A stretch of 64,000 nucleotides of DNA from an uncultured Oscillospiraceae bacterium (lineage in GTDB: Bacteria; Bacillota; Clostridia; Oscillospirales; Oscillospiraceae), in NCBI GenBank assembly GCA_934552825.1, contig CAKTEQ010000001.1, positions 186,001 through 250,000 of the forward strand, given 5' to 3'. The translations under genes were made by a program, and so were the position numbers. The notes beneath the pieces were generated by a model, which saw only the letters and a list, made by a program, of their open reading frames with translations, was not told the DNA's origin and did not search any database. Positions 25,262-34,290 of the stretch are shown here, one piece after another (position 1 is the first letter of the stretch; each line of letters starts with the position of its first letter).

Positions 25262-27664
25262 ATGTCAGAGATAAGACGACTGGACAAGAGCGGCATGGAG
25301 AAGGAGCGCGCCAGGCTCAAGCGCCTGAGGGACAGAATGCTCATCTCCCCCAGCGCCTGCCTGGAAAGGCTGCGCGCCATGACCGAGATATACAAAAAAA
25401 CAGAGGGGCAGCCTATGCCCATCCGCCGGGGGCTTGCCCTGAAGGAGACCCTCTCCCGCCTGACAGTATGTATTCAGGAGGATGAATTTATCGTCGGACG
25501 CCCCACCGGCAAGCGCCGGGGCTCTCCCCTTATGCCCGAGATACGGGATGACTGGTACATGAACGAGATAGACACCATCTCCACCAGACCTATCGACAGA
25601 TTCGAGCCGCTCACCGCAGACGAGCGCGCCGCTGTCGATGAGCTGATACCATATTGGGCGGGCAAGAGCGTCAATTCCCGGGCAAACGGCGAGATGCCCG
25701 AAGAACTCGCCGCGGCTTATGCCGTGGTGGTCGGCGGCGGAGTATCCGGCAACAACCACTATTTCGCCCACCAGAGCATAGACTACACCGTCATTCTCAA
25801 AAAGGGCGCAAAGCGCCTCATCGCCGAGCTTGACGAGCGTATCAGTAAAACACGCCTCAGTGACGTGAACGAGTACAGCCGCCGCGTCCACTGGACCGCT
25901 TCCCGGCTTGCTTTGGAGGGCATGCTCGTATTTGCGGAGCGCTACGCTTTTGAGGCGGAACGCCTTGCAGCTGAAGAGCAGGATCCCGAGCGACGGGCAG
26001 AGCTTCAGAAAATCGCCGAAAACTGCCGGAAAGTCCCCGCCGAGCCGGCGGAAACTTTTGAACAGGCGGTCCAGTGCATATGGTTCACATTCATCACCCT
26101 CATGAACGAGGCCTGGGGCAACGCCACAGGCTTCATGCGGGCGGACCAGTACCTCTATCCCTACTATAAAGCGGACAAGGACAGAGGCGCCCTCACAGAT
26201 GCGCGCGCTTATGAGCTGCTCGGCATGCTCATGGTTAAGGCAAACGAGGCTGTCATTCTTTACTCGCAGCAGGCGGCTGCAAATATGGCGGGCTTCTGCA
26301 TCGGCTCAAACTTCATTCTCGGCGGCTGCGGCAGCGACGGTAAGACCAGCGTGAACGATCTGTCCTATCTGTTTCTTGAGGCCGAAGAGGATATCGGGCT
26401 GAACTCCGAAGAGATCGTCATCCGTGTCAGCGACGATATGCCCGATTCTTTCCTGCTGCGCGCCTTTGAGGTATCCAAGGGATTGTGCGGCAAGTTCAAG
26501 TGGATCGGCGATAATATCAGCATCCGCCAGATGCTGGTGGACGGCAGAACTCTTGAGCAGGCGCGCAATTATGTCATCATAGGCTGCACCTCTCCTTCCG
26601 TACCCGGCGAGAGCTTTGATTTTCTCCACTGTTCTCTCGTAGTACCCATGGTGCTGGAACTGGTGTTCAACGACGGCAAAAACCCTGTTACCGGTATGCA
26701 GGCGGGTCCTCACACCGGCGATCCCCGGGATTTTACCTCCTTCCAGGAGCTTTGGGACGCCTTTGTTATCCAGACGAAGGCTGCCATGGAAGTGACTCGT
26801 ATGCGGGGCAACTTTGAGCTTAAGGCTCATGCGGCTCTCGTACCCAATCCTTTCCAGAGCGTCCTCAGCCCCATATGCACGGAGCGCGGCGAGGACATTC
26901 TCTCCGGCGGTACACGCCCCAACGTCACTCTCGCCTGCTCCACAGGCGGCATTGTAAACGCCGCCGACGCCCTGGCCGCCTGTAAGAAGCTCATATTTGA
27001 TGAGAAAAAGCTGACTATGGCTCAGATGCTTGATGCCTGCAAAGCGGACTTCAACGGCTGCGAGAAGGTACTGCGCATGATAGAAAAGTGCCCCAAATTC
27101 GGCAACGGAGACCCCTATGTGGACAGTATCTGCAACGATATAATCTCCGTGCTGGACGAAACTCCCCCCACTCACGAGTATGCGTTCGGAGGCAAGCCCA
27201 CCGTCTGCGGCTCCATCGTGACGGGAAACGTCCCCTGCGGCGCCATCATGGGCGCCCAGCCGGACGGACGCCGTGCGGGCACACCTCTTGCGGAGGGCGG
27301 TCTGTCCCCCCATCAGGGCAGAAATGTCTCCGGAGTTACGGCAACTATGCGCTCCGTAGCCGGGCTGGACCATCTTAAACTGCGCCACGGCAGCGTGCTC
27401 AATCTGCGTTTTGACCCCGACGCTGTGAAGGACGAGAGCAAGATGAAGAAGCTCACTCAGATGATGCGCGCATATTTTGCCATTGGCGGCTTCCTTGTGC
27501 AGTTCAACTTTGTGAGCACTGAGACCCTCAGGGATGCACAGGCGCACCCGGAGAATTACAGAGATCTGGTGGTGCGTGTTGCCACTTACTCCGCATACTT
27601 TGTGGAACTCTCCAAAGCCATGCAGGCCGACATTATCGCCCGGCTTGAGAATAAGACTCTTTGA
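25262..27664 (+). CDS. Glycyl radical enzyme homologue lacking the radical glycine
   Basis: An 800-residue member of the PFL/diol-dehydratase/choline-lyase superfamily. It is full length, with the PFL domain over most of the chain. The Cys loop is present as Cys442 in YVIIGCTSPSVPG, but the Glu of the common GCVEP form is Ser. The C-terminal Gly-radical loop normally reads RVxGYSAYF; here it is RVATYSAYF, with Thr775 (ACT at 27584-27586) replacing Gly. The rest of that loop and the tail (VELSKAMQADIIAR) are well preserved. Any Gly codon needs at least two base changes to become ACT. The activase gene follows with a 17-base gap. Either the enzyme is inactive or repurposed, or the radical is carried differently. 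Substrate is unknown. Confidence 0.9.
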   Translation: MSEIRRLDKSGMEKERARLKRLRDRMLISPSACLERLRAMTEIYKKTEGQPMPIRRGLALKETLSRLTVCIQEDEFIVGRPTGKRRGSPLMPEIRDDWYMNEIDTISTRPIDRFEPLTADERAAVDELIPYWAGKSVNSRANGEMPEELAAAYAVVVGGGVSGNNHYFAHQSIDYTVILKKGAKRLIAELDERISKTRLSDVNEYSRRVHWTASRLALEGMLVFAERYAFEAERLAAEEQDPERRAELQKIAENCRKVPAEPAETFEQAVQCIWFTFITLMNEAWGNATGFMRADQYLYPYYKADKDRGALTDARAYELLGMLMVKANEAVILYSQQAAANMAGFCIGSNFILGGCGSDGKTSVNDLSYLFLEAEEDIGLNSEEIVIRVSDDMPDSFLLRAFEVSKGLCGKFKWIGDNISIRQMLVDGRTLEQARNYVIIGCTSPSVPGESFDFLHCSLVVPMVLELVFNDGKNPVTGMQAGPHTGDPRDFTSFQELWDAFVIQTKAAMEVTRMRGNFELKAHAALVPNPFQSVLSPICTERGEDILSGGTRPNVTLACSTGGIVNAADALAACKKLIFDEKKLTMAQMLDACKADFNGCEKVLRMIEKCPKFGNGDPYVDSICNDIISVLDETPPTHEYAFGGKPTVCGSIVTGNVPCGAIMGAQPDGRRAGTPLAEGGLSPHQGRNVSGVTATMRSVAGLDHLKLRHGSVLNLRFDPDAVKDESKMKKLTQMMRAYFAIGGFLVQFNFVSTETLRDAQAHPENYRDLVVRVATYSAYFVELSKAMQADIIARLENKTL

Positions 27665-27681
27665 CATACGGAGCTGGTATA

Positions 27682-28599
27682 ATGGGAAAGTATGACAATG
27701 CCCGCGGGCTTATATTCAACATCGTCCACGGCTCATTTGTGGACGGCTGGGGCATACGCACCACGATTTTTCTCAAAGGCTGCCCCCTGCGCTGCATATG
27801 GTGCTGCAACCCGGAGGGCCAGCGTCTCGCGCCTGAGATGAAGGTGACCTACGAGGACTGCGACGGCTGCGGCGACTGCGTTTCCTCCTGTCCGGAAAAG
27901 GCGCTGAGCGTCGAAAACGGCATTATACACCTGGACAGGGGCGCCTGTTCCCTGTGCGGCAAATGCTTTAGTGCCTGCCCCACGGACGCCCTTGGAATTT
28001 TCGGCAGATGGTACACCGTTGAAGAGATGTTCGATATCATCGTGAAGGATAAGCCATTTTACGACGCCTCTGGAGGCGGGCTCACCATCGGCGGCGGGGA
28101 GGCGAGCCTCTACCCAGAGTTCTGCCTGGGCCTTATAGAGAGGTGCCGCGAGGCGGGCATCTCCGCCGCAATAGACACCTGCGGCTTTACCGTGTCGGAA
28201 GCGGGCTTTGAGGCGCTTGCGGCGGCTGATTTCCTTCTGTTTGATATTAAAGGCATGGACGAAACGGCCCATATCAGAAACACCGGCGTCTCCAACAGAC
28301 CCATACATGAAAACTTGCGGCGGCTGGACGCCCAGGGACAGCAGTTCATAATCCGCTACCCCGCCATCCCAGGATATAACGACAGCGATGAAGAGCTCCG
28401 CAACGCCGCCCGCTTCCTCCGGGATATAAAGGGTGTAAGGCGGGTCGATGTTATCCCTGTCCACAGATACGGGGAGAATAAATACCGTCAGCTGGATATG
28501 CCCTATGAGCTTTCAGCTGATCCGATACCGGATGCCCGGCAGGAGGAGATACGCTCCATTTTCGCCTCCTGCGGGCTGGAAACTCAGCTTGGGGGCTGA
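27682..28599 (+). CDS. Glycyl-radical enzyme activating protein (radical SAM)
   Basis: A 305-residue radical-SAM activase. The cluster motif is CPLRCIWC (Cys34, 38, 41) after FLKG. Two ferredoxin-type 4Fe-4S motifs follow (CDGCGDCVSSCP and CSLCGKCFSACP, about residues 62-105), as in activases of the non-PFL glycyl radical enzymes. SAM-binding GGGEASLYPEF is near 143. All cysteines look intact. The start is the ATG at 27682, 17 bases after the enzyme's stop. Its normal job is to take H from glycine of its partner, but the adjacent partner here has Thr at that site. Confidence 0.95.
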   Translation: MGKYDNARGLIFNIVHGSFVDGWGIRTTIFLKGCPLRCIWCCNPEGQRLAPEMKVTYEDCDGCGDCVSSCPEKALSVENGIIHLDRGACSLCGKCFSACPTDALGIFGRWYTVEEMFDIIVKDKPFYDASGGGLTIGGGEASLYPEFCLGLIERCREAGISAAIDTCGFTVSEAGFEALAAADFLLFDIKGMDETAHIRNTGVSNRPIHENLRRLDAQGQQFIIRYPAIPGYNDSDEELRNAARFLRDIKGVRRVDVIPVHRYGENKYRQLDMPYELSADPIPDARQEEIRSIFASCGLETQLGG

Positions 28600-28610
28600 C
28601 CGGCAGAATA

Positions 28611-28645
28611 AAGAGAGGCACAATGACGCGCATTGTGCCTCTCTT
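28611..28645 (+). terminator. Terminator of the glycyl radical enzyme operon
   Basis: Perfect hairpin AAGAGAGGCACAATG / CATTGTGCCTCTCTT with a 5-base loop. Confidence 0.8.
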
Positions 28646-28896
28646 GCATCATTTGCCAGTTTTTGTTTCTAAAATTGCAAATTTCTCTTTTTCACCGGCT
28701 CTGATAATAATATACACATACCGTTGTAATTTTGCCTTTCAAATGGTATACCTTTGATAAAATTGAATAATCTCTCCAAAAAACGCCGTTTTTTCGTTGA
28801 CAAACCGGCGGTGTCAAGTCATAATATTTTCATCAAATCAATGCAAAATTGCAGCTTCAGCTGCTTTCAGTTTCAAAACATAAAGGAGGATAACTC
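28646..28896. other. Intergenic leader region before gdhA
   Basis: AT-rich 250-base interval containing the gdhA promoter below. No open reading frame, known riboswitch or tRNA is seen. Confidence 0.5.
28797..28825 (+). promoter_or_regulatory. Promoter of the glutamate dehydrogenase gene
   Basis: Consensus TTGACA (28797-28802), 17-bp spacer, CATAAT (28820-28825). The leader is about 65 bases. Confidence 0.75.
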
Positions 28897-30243
28897 ATGA
28901 ACGCATATGTACAGCGCGTACTTGACGCAACAGCCGCCAAGAACGCCAACGAACCGGAATTCCTTCAGACAGTGGAGGAGGTCCTCACCTCTCTCGCCCC
29001 TGTTGTTGACAGACACCCCGAATACGAAAAAGCCGCTCTTCTGGAGCGTCTCGTTGAGCCGGACAGAGTTTTCCAGTTCCGCGTGACCTGGACTGACGAT
29101 GCCGGCGTCCCCCATGTAAACCGCGGCTACCGCATTCAGTTCAACGGAGCCATCGGTCCCTACAAGGGCGGTCTCAGATTTCATCCCACGGTCAACCTCT
29201 CAGTGCTGAAGTTCCTGGGTTTTGAGCAGACTTTCAAGAACAGTCTCACAACGCTGCCTATCGGCGGTGCGAAGGGCGGTTCCGACTTTGATCCTCACGG
29301 CAAAAGCGACGCTGAGATCATGCGCTTCTGCCAGAGCTTCATGACCGAGCTATGCAAGTACATCGGCGCCGACACTGACGTTCCCGCAGGCGATATCGGC
29401 GTGGGTGGCAGAGAGATTGGTTTCCTCTACGGTCAGTACAAGCGCATCCGCGGTGAGCACACAGGTGTTCTTACCGGCAAAGGTCTCACATACGGCGGCT
29501 CTCTCGCCCGCACAGAGGCAACTGGTTTCGGTCTGTGCTACTTCACGCAGGAAATGCTCAAGGACCATGGCGACTCCTTCCAGGGTAAGACCGTTGTGGT
29601 TTCCGGCTCCGGCAATGTGGCTATCTACGCCGTTAAAAAGGCGACGGAGCTCGGCGCGAGGGTCGTAGCCATGTCCGACTCCAACGGCTATATTTACGAC
29701 AAGAACGGCATCGACCTCGACCTCATCAAGGACATCAAGGAGGTCCGCCGCGGCCGTATCAAGGAGTATGTTGACGTACACAAGGACGCAGAGTACCACG
29801 AGGACGCAAACGGCTCCAAGGGCATCTGGACCGTCCCCTGCGACATTGCTCTCCCCTGCGCTACTCAGAACGAACTCAATCTCGACTCCGCCAAAGCTCT
29901 CATAGCAAACGGCGTTAAGGTCGTCGCCGAGGGCGCCAACATGCCCTCCACTCCCGACGCTATCGAAACTCTCCAGGCTGCCGGTGTACTCTTTGGTCCC
30001 GCCAAGGCTGCAAACGCGGGCGGCGTCGCGACCTCCGCTCTCGAAATGAGCCAGAACTCCATGCGCTACTCCTGGACCTTTGAGGAGGTCGACGCAAAGC
30101 TCAAGGACATCATGGTCGGCATTTATCGTAACTGCGCCGATTCCGCAAAGGAATACGGTCTGGAAGGCAACTATGCCGCCGGCGCAAACATTGCCGGTTT
30201 CCTGAAGGTCGCCGACGCCATGATGGCGCAGGGTCTTATCTGA
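28897..30243 (+). CDS. gdhA: Glutamate dehydrogenase, hexameric type
   Basis: A 448-residue GDH interconverting glutamate and 2-oxoglutarate with ammonia. Substrate-binding KGGLRFHPTVN near residue 89, catalytic lysine in PIGGAKGGSDFDPHG near 128, and the Rossmann-fold GSGNVAIYAVKKA near 237 are intact. Length and sequence match bacterial NADP-type GdhA, but coenzyme choice cannot be certain. RBS AAAGGAGGATAA. It is monocistronic, with a strong promoter and terminator, as expected for a highly expressed amino-acid-fermentation enzyme. Confidence 0.96.
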   Translation: MNAYVQRVLDATAAKNANEPEFLQTVEEVLTSLAPVVDRHPEYEKAALLERLVEPDRVFQFRVTWTDDAGVPHVNRGYRIQFNGAIGPYKGGLRFHPTVNLSVLKFLGFEQTFKNSLTTLPIGGAKGGSDFDPHGKSDAEIMRFCQSFMTELCKYIGADTDVPAGDIGVGGREIGFLYGQYKRIRGEHTGVLTGKGLTYGGSLARTEATGFGLCYFTQEMLKDHGDSFQGKTVVVSGSGNVAIYAVKKATELGARVVAMSDSNGYIYDKNGIDLDLIKDIKEVRRGRIKEYVDVHKDAEYHEDANGSKGIWTVPCDIALPCATQNELNLDSAKALIANGVKVVAEGANMPSTPDAIETLQAAGVLFGPAKAANAGGVATSALEMSQNSMRYSWTFEEVDAKLKDIMVGIYRNCADSAKEYGLEGNYAAGANIAGFLKVADAMMAQGLI

Positions 30244-30261
30244 TCTTTGAATTATATATGC

Positions 30262-30297
30262 AAGCCGCGCCCCGGACATATCCGGGGCGCGGCTTTT
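30262..30297. terminator. Bidirectional terminator
   Basis: AAGCCGCGCCCCGGA with complement TCCGGGGCGCGGCTT and T-run, between gdhA and the converging BKACE gene. Confidence 0.85.
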
Positions 30298-30327
30298 AAG
30301 TATTTTCAGGAGTTTATTATACCTTTA

Positions 30328-31341
30328 TCAGTCTTTCCACTCGAACTTTCTGGGAGCGCCGAGGCCCAGCATTGCGCGCGCCTGCTCGCAGTTTGCGATA
30401 GGACGCTCGATGAGCTTCGCGATCTGCATGACCTTCTCGACGAGCTGGGCGTTGGAGTCCGCCTTCTTGCCCTTGCCCAGGTACACGTTGTCCTCCATGC
30501 CGACGCGGACGTTGAAGCCATGGATGAGAGCTTCCGTCAGGATGGGGAACTGCTGTGTGCCCGTAGCAATGATATTCAGCAGAGTATTTCTGGGGCATAC
30601 CTGTTTGAGCATATCCATGAACTCGGGGAGATTCCAGTTGGAACCCGTCGTATAGACGAAGGACACCCAGTTGGGTCCGCCCGTTGGATCTGTCCAGCCC
30701 TTGTTGATGAGGCGGCGGACATAGTGCAGATCGGTCATGGCAAAGCACTCAAATTCGGGCTTCACGCCGTACTGCTTCATGAGATCCAGAGAAATGTCAA
30801 CGTCGGAAGGTGTGATAAAGTAACCGTAGTTGATCACCCAATCCTCGGGGTGCTCGGGGGGATTTGCCTTCATGGGGATCTGGGAGCAGTAGCAGGAGAC
30901 ATCGCAGGAGCCGACTTCCGCGCCAGCTTCGATAATAGATGTACGTCTGTCCGTCACATAGTTCTGGTCATCAAACACCTGGCGGCCGCAGATATTCGTG
31001 TTGTTGATGATGATATCCGGGCACTTCTCGCGGATCTTTGCGTTGACCTCACGGTAAAGTTCAGGATCATAGGACATTTCGGAGAGGTGATCCTTCTTGC
31101 GGGTGTGGATATGCACCATCGTAGCGCCGGCCTTGTATGCCTCGTATGTGCTCTCTACCTGCTCCTCGATAGTCTCGGGCAGGTTGGGGTTGGCTTCCTT
31201 GCCCTGGTTGCCGCCTGTGATAGCGCAGGTAACAATCGCGGGAGGAAATCCGGACAGGCCGCGCTTCCACATTGTCTCTGTGTACCATACGGGGTCTCTC
31301 AGGTTATCTACCAATGCTCTCTGTACATAATCTTCCATCAT
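30328..31341 (-). CDS. BKACE-family protein (3-keto-5-aminohexanoate cleavage-like)
   Basis: A 337-residue TIM-barrel beta-keto-acid cleavage enzyme. Features are a metal-site HIHTR near residue 79, AITGGNQGKEANPNLP near 40, and TGSNWNLPEFMDMLKQVCP near 255. The reference family member, Kce, cleaves 3-keto-5-aminohexanoate with acetyl-CoA in lysine fermentation, but BKACE subfamilies use many beta-keto acids. This one is some 60 residues longer than typical Kce and no other lysine-fermentation genes are nearby, so substrate is open. The ATG at 31341 has GAGGAGG upstream. Confidence 0.88.
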   Translation of the reverse strand: MMEDYVQRALVDNLRDPVWYTETMWKRGLSGFPPAIVTCAITGGNQGKEANPNLPETIEEQVESTYEAYKAGATMVHIHTRKKDHLSEMSYDPELYREVNAKIREKCPDIIINNTNICGRQVFDDQNYVTDRRTSIIEAGAEVGSCDVSCYCSQIPMKANPPEHPEDWVINYGYFITPSDVDISLDLMKQYGVKPEFECFAMTDLHYVRRLINKGWTDPTGGPNWVSFVYTTGSNWNLPEFMDMLKQVCPRNTLLNIIATGTQQFPILTEALIHGFNVRVGMEDNVYLGKGKKADSNAQLVEKVMQIAKLIERPIANCEQARAMLGLGAPRKFEWKD

Positions 31342-31487
31342 CTGAATGTACCTCCTCGTTAAAATCATGGGCACTGGTTTACACCGCACCCTGCGTTATT
31401 TTCTTACAAAAACAAAATATCCTATGGCAGTATCTTTGTCAATGATGCTGGGTTGCGCATTTTGCACGCGATTTCCTTCCGACATTC

Positions 31488-31516
31488 TTCACAATTTCCT
31501 CCCTTTGAGTTATAAT
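31488..31516 (+). promoter_or_regulatory. Promoter of truA with a very short leader
   Basis: TTCACA (31488-31493), 17-bp spacer, TATAAT (31511-31516). The predicted start of transcription is only about 13 bases before the ATG at 31536. Confidence 0.6.
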
Positions 31517-31535
31517 ACACACCGGATGTGATAAC

Positions 31536-32279
31536 ATGATTCGCAATTATCTTGCCACTCTCGAATACGACGGCACAAAATACAACGGATGGCAGAAGCA
31601 AGGCAACACGGAAAACACGATACAAGGGAAGCTGGAGACACTGCTCTCCCGCCTGTTGGAGCAGGATATTGAAGTAAACGGCGCAGGCCGCACCGACAAG
31701 GGCGTACACGCCCTCGGGCAGCGGGCGAGCTTCCGCTGCGACACCAGCCTTTCTCCTAGGGAACTCATGGCCAAGGTGAACGAATTTCTCCCCCGGGACA
31801 TCGCCATTAAATCCCTTGAACCGGTACCGCCCCGCTTCCATGCCAGGCTTAACGCGAGGGGAAAGACTTATCGCTATACGCTGATTATTAACGGCGAAAA
31901 GAACGTCTTCTCCGGGAATTACGCCTGGTCAATGACGGAGACGCCCGATATCGGCCTGATGAAAGCCGCCGCTCATCACCTTCTCGGTGAGCACGATTTT
32001 CTCCCCTTCAGCGACCTTAAAAAGAGCAAAAAGTCAACTATACGGCGCATTGATGATATAGATATCAAAAAAGACGGGAACAGGATCACCATCGACTTCA
32101 CTGGAAACGGCTTTCTTTACCACATGGTGCGCAGGATGGTCTCCGCACTGACCGACGCCGGACTTGGTAAGCTGACTCCAGAGCAGCTCGGTGAAGCCCT
32201 CACCTACGGCAGCGGCTCTTTTCTCCCGCCCCCGGCGCCCGCAAGGGGATTGTTTCTTTTGGATATATACTATAAATAA
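31536..32279 (+). CDS. truA: tRNA pseudouridine(38-40) synthase TruA
   Basis: A 247-residue pseudouridine synthase modifying the tRNA anticodon stem. The catalytic Asp is in GAGRTDKGVHALGQ near residue 52. Family segments YDGTKYNGWQKQ near 10, ARGKTYRYTL near 108 and GNGFLYHMVRRM near 190 are intact. No strong Shine-Dalgarno is visible, consistent with the short leader. Monocistronic. Confidence 0.95.
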   Translation: MIRNYLATLEYDGTKYNGWQKQGNTENTIQGKLETLLSRLLEQDIEVNGAGRTDKGVHALGQRASFRCDTSLSPRELMAKVNEFLPRDIAIKSLEPVPPRFHARLNARGKTYRYTLIINGEKNVFSGNYAWSMTETPDIGLMKAAAHHLLGEHDFLPFSDLKKSKKSTIRRIDDIDIKKDGNRITIDFTGNGFLYHMVRRMVSALTDAGLGKLTPEQLGEALTYGSGSFLPPPAPARGLFLLDIYYK

Positions 32280-32392
32280 GCCACCATAAATTTTTGTTTA
32301 TAGTCCTGTTTTGCCTGCGTTTTATGTTGGATAAACCGGCTTTTGCCTGAAAAAAATTATATCAAGTTTGTGTTTTTAGAAGGAGACTTTAT

Positions 32393-32713
32393 ATGGCGTC
32401 GAGCAAGGAATACTTTGATTATATTATGGAACAGCTCTCCGGCCTTGAGGACATATCCAGCCGGGCTATGATGGGCGAATATATAATTTACTACCGTGGC
32501 AGGATCGCCGGCGGTGTGTATGACGACCGTTTCCTCGTAAAAAACGTGCCGTCCGCGGCGGCCTATATGCCACCAGATGCGCACCTCGAAACACCCTATG
32601 AGGGGGCAAAGCCAATGCTCCTCGTTGACAATGTTGACAGCCGCGAATATCTGACCGGTCTGTTAAATGCCATGTACGACGAGCTGCCCTCGCCCAAAAA
32701 GAGAAAGAAATAA
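32393..32713 (+). CDS. TfoX N-terminal domain protein
   Basis: A 106-residue stand-alone TfoX/Sxy N-terminal domain (SSKEYFDYIMEQL, ISSRAMMGEYIIYYRGRIAGGVYDDRFLVKN). In gamma-proteobacteria, full-length TfoX induces competence. Single-domain clostridial members have no defined role. Ends in a basic KKRKK tail. RBS AGAAGGAGA. Confidence 0.88.
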   Translation: MASSKEYFDYIMEQLSGLEDISSRAMMGEYIIYYRGRIAGGVYDDRFLVKNVPSAAAYMPPDAHLETPYEGAKPMLLVDNVDSREYLTGLLNAMYDELPSPKKRKK

Positions 32714-32749
32714 AAAGACTCCGTGCAGGGATACTGCACGGAGTCTTTT
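32713..32749. terminator. Bidirectional terminator
   Basis: AAAAGACTCCGTGCAG with complement and T-run between the TfoX-N gene and the symporter gene. Confidence 0.85.
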
Positions 32750-32760
32750 CTGTATGCTTG

Positions 32761-34167
32761 TTATTCGTCGAGAAGCGTCTTCTCCTTGTTCCAGAAGTAA
32801 TCCTTCGTAAGCTTCACAACGACGCCGCTCAGCCCGATCAGAGCTATAAGGTTGGGTATCGCCATGAGACCGTTAAGTGTGTCCGCGATGTCCCAGGCAA
32901 GCCCCAGGTCCATGGTAGCACCCACAATACACACCAGAACGAACACCACCTGATAAGCCTTCATTGCTTTCTTGCCGCCGATGAATTCGCAGCAGCGGGA
33001 GCCGTAAAGTCCCCAGCTCAGCGTTGTGGAAAGGGCAAACAGAACTATGCCGACCGCGATTATCAGTGCGCCCACCTTGCTGCCAAACACTGTACCCAGC
33101 GCGGCAGAGTTAAGAGCCGTCGTACCCTTCACGCCGTAGTTCAGGTCAATGCCGCTCATTAGTAGAGTAAGACCTGTAAGGGTGCAGATGACGATAGTGT
33201 CCATAAACACTTCGAAGATGCCGTAGAGCCCCTGCTTTACGGGGTTTGTCTCAGAAGTTGCCGCATGTGCCATGGGCGCGGAGCCAAGACCCGCCTCGTT
33301 GGAGAACACGCCGCGCTTCATGCCCCATGTGAGCGCCATAAACGCAGAGCCCACAACGCCGCCTGTAACTGCAGCGGGCTTGAAGGCGCCTGTGAATATC
33401 TCACCCAGAACAGTTCCGATAGAACCGATATTCGCGAAAACGACCACCAGGCACGCTACAATATAAATAACGCTCATGAAGGGCACCAGTCTCTCTGTCA
33501 CGCTGCCCAGACGCTTGATACCGCCGATAAGAGTGACCGCCACGATGACTGCAATGATCATGCCCATGATTATGTTAACTGTTGTATGAGAAGAATATGC
33601 CGGGTTGAACGCCTCGATCGCCGTGTTGATGGAGCTTGTGATAGTGCCCACCTGAACGGCGTTGCCGATACCGAACGCCGCAAGGCCGCCGAAGATGCAG
33701 AATATAACGCCCAGCCACTTCCAGTTCTTGCCCAGACCGTTCTTGATATAATACATGGGACCGCCGACCCAGTCACCGTCAGGGTTGCGCTCACGGAACT
33801 TGACCGCCAGCAGGACCTCGGCGTACTTTGTACACATACCGATGAGCGCTGTGACCCACAGCCAAAAGATGGAACCGGCGCCGCCAAGGGTAACAGCGAA
33901 TGTGATACCCGCGATATTGCCTGTACCCACCGTCGCGGCAAGCGCCGTTGTTACAGCCTGGAAAGGTGTTACCTCGCCCTTTCCCGCCTTCGTCTTTGTG
34001 AACATTTTGCCCACAGTATTCTTCATGGCATAGCCGAATTTCCTGAACTGCACGCCTCTGTTCCTGATAGTAAGGAACAAACCCGTACCCACAAGAAGTA
34101 TCAGCATGGGTATTCCCCAGACCACGTTGTTGATGGCTGAATTTACTCTTTCAATAGCATCCAGCAT
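32761..34167 (-). CDS. Sodium:alanine/glycine symporter (AGCS family)
   Basis: A 468-residue secondary transporter with about eleven helices. Family segments include TALAATVGTGNIAGITFAVTLGG near residue 86, GGPMYYIKNGLG near 132 and KRGVFSNEAGLGSAPMAHA near 285. Members take up alanine or glycine with sodium. The tandem glycine riboswitch in its leader makes glycine the likely substrate. The ATG at 34167 is chosen because GGAGGAG lies 9 bases upstream; ATGs at 34176 and 34185 are poorly spaced. Longer frames to 34515 would run through the riboswitch. Confidence 0.93.
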   Translation of the reverse strand: MLDAIERVNSAINNVVWGIPMLILLVGTGLFLTIRNRGVQFRKFGYAMKNTVGKMFTKTKAGKGEVTPFQAVTTALAATVGTGNIAGITFAVTLGGAGSIFWLWVTALIGMCTKYAEVLLAVKFRERNPDGDWVGGPMYYIKNGLGKNWKWLGVIFCIFGGLAAFGIGNAVQVGTITSSINTAIEAFNPAYSSHTTVNIIMGMIIAVIVAVTLIGGIKRLGSVTERLVPFMSVIYIVACLVVVFANIGSIGTVLGEIFTGAFKPAAVTGGVVGSAFMALTWGMKRGVFSNEAGLGSAPMAHAATSETNPVKQGLYGIFEVFMDTIVICTLTGLTLLMSGIDLNYGVKGTTALNSAALGTVFGSKVGALIIAVGIVLFALSTTLSWGLYGSRCCEFIGGKKAMKAYQVVFVLVCIVGATMDLGLAWDIADTLNGLMAIPNLIALIGLSGVVVKLTKDYFWNKEKTLLDE

Positions 34168-34200
34168 CGTTCTCATCTCCTCCATTCTTAAACTGAAAAT

Positions 34201-34232
34201 GAAAAAGAGGCGCGCCGAACACGGCTCACCTC
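34201..34232 (-). terminator. Riboswitch-controlled terminator
   Basis: On the minus strand a GAGG...CCTC hairpin with inner GCCG/CGGC (34207-34232) is followed by TTTTTC. It lies between the glycine aptamers and the symporter RBS, so it is the likely expression platform. Confidence 0.7.
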
Positions 34233-34290
34233 TCAAAAACCAAAACACGAACAGCGGGCATACGGAATCCAACCCCGCTGTCCACAACTG

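Noticed and set aside
27570..27664. Frameshift or read error creating the missing glycine
   Set aside because: The frame is intact on both sides of codon 775, flanking loop residues fit the family, and ACT differs from any Gly codon by at least two bases. Raw reads should still be checked.
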